From Solen grandis (lineage: Eukaryota; Mollusca; Bivalvia; Adapedonta; Solenidae): a stretch of DNA of 64,000 bases. The stretch is taken from NCBI GenBank assembly GCA_021229015.1, contig CM037787.1, forward strand, positions 37,108,720 to 37,172,719. Direction: 5' to 3'. The notes under the pieces are model-generated. The model saw nothing but the letters and a program-made list of their open reading frames with translations, searched no databases and was not told the DNA's origin. Numbering within the stretch: position 1 is the stretch's first letter; each line of letters starts with the position of its first letter. A program made the translations under genes and the position numbers. Positions 56,571-64,000 of the stretch are shown here, in pieces.

Positions 56571-57231
56571 GTTCATTTCTCATACATACAGCAGCCTCCG
56601 TTTGTATATAATGATTACGATTTTATAGTGATTCTTTCATACCCAAATCATTGTCTAACCATTGTGTTTAGGTGTAAATATTTATCATTGCCTTAGAATA
56701 TTATTTCTTTTATTAAGACAGGCAGGCGGGGCGGGGATCTGAACAGGTTTGAGATATAAGGTCATAAGTAAAATTCAGGGGGCGGGGTCTGACCCCTGGG
56801 TGACCACGGGGGACACCAAAATAGTACTATTATTCTTCTCATTTTAAGAAACAAAAAATATATGATTCAGTGTTGGAAATTTGAAATATTTAACCAATAT
56901 ACATTTTTATGCAAAAATCCATCTTTGAGGGGGTGGGGCCTGCTCCCCACGGAACCCACATTTGCAAAATCAGGAGCAGGGGGCACCACTACTCATTGAG
57001 GACTATAAGTGTGTAAAATTCTGTAAAGATATGTCGAGCGGCCTCCGAGGTATGGCCCGTACAAAGTTGCTGGCGCGAGAAAGAATAATTATAACCAAAA
57101 ACCGCAAGCGGTATCTCGGTTTTCGCTTTTAACCTAATCAGCTTGAACACTTTATTTCAACTCAGCCACAATTTTCAATATGAAACAGAACGCAAAAGTT
57201 TTTTGAAGACCTACTCTCTTTTGCACAGTTT

Positions 57232-58440
57232 TTAGCTCATCTGAGCATAGCTCAGGGTGAGCTTTTGGGATACTTGATTGTCCGTCGGCCGTCGTCCGTC
57301 GTCCGTCAACAGTTTGATGTTTACACACTAGAGGCCACAATTTTGATCCAATCTTCCTCAAACTTGGTCAGAATGTTTGTCTTGATGATATCTTGAACCC
57401 TTTCGAAAATGGGTCAGGTTGGATCAAAAAGTAGGTCAGTAGGTCAAATCTTAGAAAAATCTTGTAGTCCGTCAACAATTTTTATGTTTACACACTAGAG
57501 GCCACAATTTTGATCCAATCTTCCTCAAACTTGGTCAGAATGTTAGTCTTGATGATATCTTGAAACCTTTCGAAAATGGGTCAGGTCGGATCAAAAAGTA
57601 GGTCAGTAGGTCAAATCTTAGAAAAATCTTGTTTACACACTAGAGGCCACAATTTTGATCCAATCTTCCTCAAACTTGATCAGAATGTTTGTCTTGATGA
57701 TATCTTGAACCCTTTCGTAAATGGGTCAGGTTGGATCAAAAAGTAGGTCAGTAGGTCAAATCTTAGAAAAATCTTGTAGTCCGTCAACAATTTTTATGCT
57801 TACACACTAGAGGCCACAATTTTGATCCAATCTTCCTCAAACTTGGTCAGAATGTTAGTCTTGATGATATCTTGAACCCTTTCGAAAATGGGTCAGGTCG
57901 GATCAAAAAGTAGGTCAGTAGGTCAAATCTTAGAAAAATCTTGTTTACACACTAGAGGCCACAATTTTGATTCAATTTTCTTCAAACTTGGTCAGAATGT
58001 TTGTCTTGATGATATCTTGAACCCTTTCGAAAATGGGCTGGGCCGGACCGAAAAGTAGGTCAATAGGTCAAATCTTAGAAAAATCTTGTTTACACACTAA
58101 AGGCCACAGTTTTGATGCAATCTTCCTCAAACTTGGTCAGATTGTTTGTCATGATGATATCTCGAACCAGTTTGAAAATGGGTGGGGCTGGATAGAAATG
58201 TAGGTCAGTAGGTCAAATCTTAGAAAAATCTTGTTTATACTCTGAGGGCAACATTTTTGGTCCAATCATCCTCACTTTGGCAGAATGTTGGTCATGATGA
58301 TATCTTTTGTGGATGGGGTCAGAAAATTCCTGAACATTGTTTCACCTCATCATCTTAATTCTAAAGCAATCTGTTTTGTACAGGCAATGAATGATACTTT
58401 TCTCAGGTGAGCGATCTAGGGCCATCTTGGCCCTCTTGTT
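57232..58440 (+). mobile_element. AGCTCACC-hairpin element with ~150-185-bp tandem units
   Basis: Head hairpin TTAGCTCATCTGAGCATAGC / CTCAGGGTGAGCTT, GTCCGTCGGCCGTCGTCCGT, then about seven close tandem units with ACACACTAGAGGCCACAATT, GATCCAATCTTCCTCAAACT, GATGATATCTTGAACC and AAGTAGGTCAGTAGGTCAAA. It ends CTCAGGTGAGCGATCTAGGG CCATCTTGGCCCTCTTGTTT. The first units are nearly identical, so the array expanded more recently than those at 31 and 33 kb. Confidence 0.75.
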
Positions 58441-61400
58441 TTTTTTGCAATGTTAGAACATTCAACCTTTTCTAGCGCAAATATTTTCCTATACCCTATA
58501 CTTTGAAATCCATCACATTCTGTGGAGCTGTCAACAAGGAACAAAATGCTGAAAACCGCATTTCACTCAGACTTTAACTTTTTGAGTTATAAGCAAAAGA
58601 ATGATTTTAAGCAAAACGCCCTCTAGCGGCAAAATGAGAAACAAAATTGATTAAAATTTTACAATTAGGTACCTAGAAATGCAGCAAATAGTTCAGTTAA
58701 GTATGCATGGGTGGAACATTCTGTTTCTTAAATGTCACAATATTTAGCTTAAAAGCTGCTTTAAAATCGTTAAAAAAATGATCAAAGTTTGGACTGCTGT
58801 AAAATGACTAAATGAAGCTCGATCTTCGAAAAATAGATATCACTGGAAAGAGCTCTTTAAGAACCTACACTTTTGTCCAAATACTCTCAATAAAATACGT
58901 TTAGTTTTGGATCTTTTTAGAGGGCCGAAGAAATAAAACAATGATAAAAATATGACCTTGACCTTTGCATTTTTTAATATTATAAATTATCGGGCTCTTT
59001 TAATCATAAGACTAATTTACTTGTGAAAATATCATTAAGATTGAACCAAAATAAAGTCAGGAGCGACAAAAAAAGTTTTGAAATTTTTCCAATATTTTAA
59101 TGAAGTTTGACCGTATTTTAGAGGACAAACCATACATTCCTTAAATTCACAGCCCTATATTTTAGTGCGTATATGTCTTGCAAATCGTATGTAGCATAGA
59201 GAGTTCTTTTATCTGATCTCTAACAAAAATGGGTATATTTTTCATGCGAGGTTCGAACTTTCAACCTTCCGTAGCTCAAAATCTTTCAGCTACTCGTACC
59301 CGCGAAACCCATCTTATTTTATTAGGCTATCAACAAGGAACATATTGCAACAAACCGCATTTGAATCAGGCTTCAACTTCCTCAGTTATAAGCAGAAGAG
59401 TGATTTCAAACAAAGCGCCCCAACCTCCCAGCGGCAAAATGAGAAACAAAATTGAGCAAATTTTTACCATAAGGTACCTAGCAATGGAGCAAATAGTTCC
59501 ATTAAGTATACAAGTCGCACTAGTCGAACATTCTATTTCTTATATATCACAATTTGAAGCATAAATACTAATTTACAATGGTTCAAAAAAGGATCAAACT
59601 TTGGACTGCCGTAAAATGTCCAAATCCAAGTCCGATCTTCAAAAACTAAACATCACTGGAAAGAGCTCTTCAATAACTAAAACCTTTGTCCATATACACT
59701 TAATGAAATATTTTTAGTTTTGTAGCTATTTGGAGCCAAATAAAAACACAATAATCGTAATATGACCTTGACCTTTTCATTTATTTTTTAACTTTTTAAT
59801 TATGAGGTACTAATATTTCAAGAACAATGAACAAAAAATTATGTCAGGAGCGACAAAAAATATGTTTTTGAAATTTTTCGAATATTTTAGTGAAGTTTGA
59901 CCGTTTCTAGAGGACAAACCATGCATTTCTGAAATTTGCTACCCCATATATTTTGTGCGTATATGTCTTGCAAATCGTATGCAGGAAACAGAAATCTTCT
60001 ATTTGATCTCTAACAAAAATGGGTAGGTTTTTCATAGACTTACACTTATTTGTACATTTTTTGCGAGTTTCGAACTTTCAACTTCCATTACAAATTCAAA
60101 ATTTTCAGTCACTCATACCTTAGTAACCAATATATAGTGAGGAAAAATATATTCAATAAATAAAACAAAGGACCATAATCATTTGAAATCCAGCTATTTA
60201 AGACGTGCTAATAATATGCATAACTTGGCTTGGTACTTATTAATGCTGTGCAGTTAAATCAAAATCTGACTAAAGGTAGGTGAGAAATAGCCGTAACAAA
60301 ATACATTTTGAATTATAACAAAAGCACATAATTCACTTAAAGTCAAGTGAATCATAGTGTGCCTAAGATATGCACAATTATTTCTGTGTAGTTAAATTAA
60401 AATGAAGGTAGCTGAGCGCGGATAAAATCAATTAAGAATATATTAAAGGGCCATAACTCATTTAAAATCAAACAAATCATAGCATGCTGAAGGATATACG
60501 CAACAAGGCTTGGTACTTATTAGTTCTGTAAAGTTTGATCAAATTAATTAAAAATTAACCGTAACTAAGGTACCTAACAATGAAGCAAATAGTTCAATTA
60601 AGTATACAAGTCACATGGAACGAACACTCAACTACAACAATGTGAAGCATAAAATCTGACTTACAAATGTTCAAAAAAGGATCAAACTTTAGACTGCCGT
60701 AAAATGACCAAATCAAGCCCAATCTTCAAAAACTAAACATCACTGGAAAAAGCTCTCCTAGATCTGACACTTCTTTTTACATATATTCTCGATAAAATAT
60801 TTTTAGATTTGTAGCTATTTTGGGCCGAATAAAAAAACATTAATCGTAATATGACGTTGATCTTTGCATTTCTTTTTAATTTTTAAATTATGAGGCTCTT
60901 TGAAACATAAAAAATACATTACCAGTGAAATATTTTTAAGATTGAACAAAAAGTAAAGTCAGGAGAGACTTCGGACTGCTGTTAAATGGCCAATTCAAGC
61001 ACAAACATCAAAAACTAAACATCACTTAAGAGAACTCCTCAAGAACTTAAAAAGTTTGTTCATATACTCTCGATACATTTTTTTTAAGTTTCGGAGCTAT
61101 TTTGGGCCGAAGAATAAACCAATAATTGTAATATGACCTTGACTTTTTCACTTTTTACTTTTGAAATTGTCAGGCCCTTTGAATTATAAAACTATATTAC
61201 CTGTGGAAATATCATGAAGACTGAACAAAAAATAAAGTAAGGAGCGACAAAATAAAAAACACCTTAAAAGTCACGTTTTTGAAATTTTGATTTTTTCAAA
61301 AATAAAAGTGAAGTTTGACTACATCCTGTGGACAAAATATACATACCCTAAATTCGCCAACCTATATATTTTGTGAGTATATGTCTAACAAATCATTTGT

Positions 61401-62860
61401 TGTAAACAAACTTCTTCTATCTAATCTCATACAAAAATGGGCGGATTTTTCGGATATTTTCCCCGTACCCTTTTCCTTACTTTGAAATCTATCATATTTT
61501 ATTAGGCTATCAACAAGGAAGAGAATGCAAAAAAAAAAACGTATTTAAAATAACTAAAACTCTTATAGTTAGTTATAGATAGTTATAAGCAAAAGAGTGA
61601 TTTTAAGCAAAGCGCCCCTTAGCGGCAAAATGAGAAACAAAATTAATTAAATTTTATCAATAAGGATCTAGAAATGTAGTAAAATGTTCAATTAAGTATC
61701 AATATGCATGGGTTGAACATTCTGTTTCTTATAAGTCACAATTTAAAGCTTATGATCTGATTTACAATTGTTCAAAAAAAGGATCAAACTTTGCACTGTC
61801 GTAAAATGACCAAATCAAGCCCCATTTCCAAAAAACTAAATATCACTGGAAAGAGCTCTTTTTAAGAACTTACACTTTTGTTCATATACTCTCGATAAAA
61901 TTTAATAGTTTTGGATTTTTATTGGGCCGAAGAAAAAAACAACAATAATTTTAAAATGACCTTGGCCTTTGCATTTTTTTTTTATCGTTTTCAGTTGTGA
62001 GGGTCTTTGTTTATAAACTACAAAACAGTAACATTACCATTAAAAATTGAAGAAAAAATAAAGTCAGGAACGACAAAAACACATAAAAAGTCACGTTTTA
62101 GAAATTTTGTTTTTTCCAGATTACTAGTAAAGTTTGACCGCATCCTGTGGACAAACTATAAATACCTTAAATTCGCCACCCCATATTTTTTGTGCGCATA
62201 TGTCTTACAAATCATATGCAGCAAACAGTATTTTTTTTCTATCTTATCTCAAACAAAATAAGACAGGTTTTTGTAGACCTAATCTCATTTGCACAGTTTT
62301 TTTTGCAAAGTTCGAACTTTCAACCCTCCGTAGCTTTAAAACTTTCATATAATCGAATGTTAAAACCTATCAAATTTAATTAGGCCATCAACAAGGAACA
62401 TAATGCAAAATCTGCATTTATATCAGACTTCAACTTTTTGATTTATAAGAAAAGAGTGATTTCAACAAAGAGCCCCTAGCGGCAAAATGAGAAACAAAAT
62501 AGATAAAAATTGTACGATTGGATACCTAGAAATGCAGCAGATAGTTCAGTTAGGTATACACTATATATTGGTCGAATATTCCTTTTCTTAAATGTCACAA
62601 TTTGAAGCATAAAAACTGATTTACAATTGTTCAAAAAAGGATCAAACTTTGGACTGCCGTAAATAACGAAATCAAAGCCGATCTTCAAAAACTAAATATC
62701 ACTAAAAAGTGCTCTTTAAGAACTTACACTTTTGTCCATATACTCTCCATAAAATATTTACCGTTTTTTTTTTAGATATATTCAAGGTTAAAAAACACTG
62801 ATATTTGAAATATGGCCTTGTCCTTTGCACTTTTCCGGAAACGGAAGTGCTCCATAGGAT
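58440..62860. repeat. ~0.8-kb tandem repeat array, right copy (inverted relative to 1-2590)
   Basis: About five diverged units carry the reverse complement of the left-array landmarks: ATTAGGCTATCAACAAGGAA, GCGGCAAAATGAGAAACAAA (58620s, 59430s, 61620s, 62480s), GGATCAAACTTTGGACTG and ATATGACCTTGACCTTT. The unit near 60.2 kb is disrupted by other sequence. The 111-aa open frame at 59229-59564 is not kept in the sister units, so it is not called a gene. Confidence 0.75.
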
Positions 62861-62879
62861 ACTATGCTGCACCTTCAGT

Positions 62880-63300
62880 TAAAATTTCATGCAAATCAAA
62901 CAAAGAAATAAAGCCTATCGGGCTTTAAAACCGTATCTAAAATTTTACGTCAATGATTCGAATCTTGGATTCGCCATAAAACCTTGGCCTTTTCGACTTT
63001 GGGAAAATGAAAACTGGTATGCACAACTAGAACCTTTTCATGAAATTCTGACCACAAATAATGCCTGCAGAGCGCGTACAAACTTTTTGAGCATACGTCA
63101 ATTCTGACGTTACATTAAGTCAAAAGAAACTGTAAACTATATCATTTAAAACCCATACTTTTCTGTGACAAATATTAAAATTTCATCATGATAGCTATTC
63201 AGCAACCTGTTTTTAATTTGAAGCTCAAATGGAAGAATAATGATAATAAAAACTAGATTTCGTTTGTTCTGAATAAACGATAGGGCTGTTTGCTCTGCAA
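62880..63300 (-). mobile_element. TGACGTCA-family copy, minus strand
   Basis: Reverse-oriented relative of 44333/47340: GAGCGCGTACAAAC, GTCAATTCTGACGT, then CAACCTGTTTTTAATTTGAA GCTCAAATGG and a terminal hairpin CGTTT-GTTCTGAAT-AAACG (63261-63279) followed by ATAGGGCTG. The hairpin differs in sequence from the other termini but holds the same place. Confidence 0.6.
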
Positions 63301-63439
63301 ACCACATGAAACCTGATCAGATTCAATTACTTAATCTGACATACATCATCGGCAAAAACGATGTTCATGTCACCTGTATACATAGTAATTTGGTTATGAT
63401 AAGTAAGTAAAAAGTAAGTAAAGTCTCTATTTAAAGTGG

Positions 63440-63960
63440 ATAGAGAGTCGTTTGTTTGGCACAGTAGTTTAAAAGTGTAGAGTTACAGTTCTTGGACACA
63501 CTGCACTTCTCCTTATCGCAATCTGTCTATATTTTAAGTTTAAAGTCAATACCTTAAATAATATTCGAGTAATATTCCAGACAAGAGAAACAAAAATAAC
63601 AAAAGGTAGAATAATTCAAAAATGGGACCAGGTAACTCTGCCGTCCTTGAGACAACTCAATTGAATTTTATGTCACGCACCTCTCCATCTGATTATCGAT
63701 GCATACATAAACTTTGAACTGAATCGGTTAAGAAATGTAGAAGAAGTTCACATCACAGGATATTTAAAGTCGAATCAGGGGCAATAACTCTGTAATCATT
63801 GCGAAAACTCTCATGAACTTTGTGTCTAACACATCTACTGCTCCTGATGAATATTTATGCCAAGTATTAGGTGAATCAGACTGAAACTGAAGGAGGAGTT
63901 CACCGGACAAGACTTTTCAAGTTGATTCAGGGGCAATAACTCCGGTTTTTTTTTTACCCT
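63440..63960 (+). repeat. GGGGCAATAACTC repeat related to 16.2-17.1 kb
   Basis: Diverged units with GGGGCAATAACTC, ACAGTTCTTGGACACACTGC ACTTCTCC and ATATTCCAGACAAGAG resemble the 16.2-17.1 kb array (CAATAACTCC, GTGCACTGCACTTCC, ATGCTCCGGACAAA). Continues to about the window end. Confidence 0.5.
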
Positions 63961-64000
63961 GACCCATTATGATCTAACTAGACTGAGAAATTATCAAGAC

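Overview
The window looks like nuclear DNA from a mollusc, most likely a bivalve. It is AT-rich, almost free of long open reading frames and dense with interspersed and tandem repeats. Several repeats match types I know from bivalve genomes: elements headed by an AGCTCACCTGAGC hairpin followed by GTCCGTC runs, a tRNA-derived SINE with a conserved core, decayed L1/Tx1-like and CR1/Jockey-like non-LTR retrotransposons, and a Tc1/mariner scrap. The species is inference; no complete host gene is visible. One possible host promoter with a short first coding exon lies near 53.9-54.0 kb. A run of exactly 100 Ns (48406-48505) marks a scaffold gap.

The informative locus is 36.8-44.3 kb, an endogenous fragment of an adintovirus/Polinton-type DNA virus. 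From left to right it holds: a perfect 30-bp-arm hairpin with a cluster of GGTACC boxes (a possible replication origin or genome end); a divergent pair of small genes (37.2-38.0 kb) sharing a promoter and each ending in a histone-type 3' stem-loop; a minus-strand protein with three CCHC zinc knuckles; a protein-primed family B DNA polymerase (1202-aa ORF plus a frame-shifted N-terminal piece); a small alpha-rich ORF; a very basic Arg/Lys/Ser-rich protein; a frameshifted small protein with a GGFLP-type hydrophobic tail; and a truncated charged protein. Capsid, packaging ATPase, protease and integrase genes are absent, and the right end is cut by a transposable-element terminus. The copy carries several frame breaks, including one across polymerase palm motif A, so it is probably inactive.

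The divergent pair has 6-bp stems with TTTC loops, each followed 14 nt later by GAAAGGA, as in replication-dependent histone pre-mRNAs (stem-loop plus U7-type downstream element). Together with CCAAT boxes and an E2F-like site in the shared promoter, this suggests virus genes built for S-phase, non-polyadenylated expression.

The rest is repeats. 0-4.7 kb and 58.4-62.9 kb carry the same ~0.8-kb repeat in opposite orientations. 5.4-6.3 kb is a foldback with minisatellite arms. 7.3-10.75 kb is a 5'-truncated LINE. 16.2-17.1 kb is a tandem array ending in 28 Cs. 21.7-23.6 kb is a three-part inverted satellite. 24.7-26.3 kb is an apparently perfect 503-bp inverted repeat inside a LINE remnant. 31-35, 46 and 57-58 kb are hairpin-headed elements. 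44.3-50.1 kb is a repeat family with TGACGTCA palindromes and structure-conserved terminal hairpins. Stretches not listed (about 4.8-5.4, 6.3-7.3, 11.0-12.9, 14.3-16.2, 27.3-29.4, 29.6-31.0, 35.0-36.2, 50.2-51.1, 52.6-53.8 kb) are AT-rich DNA in which I see no supportable gene.
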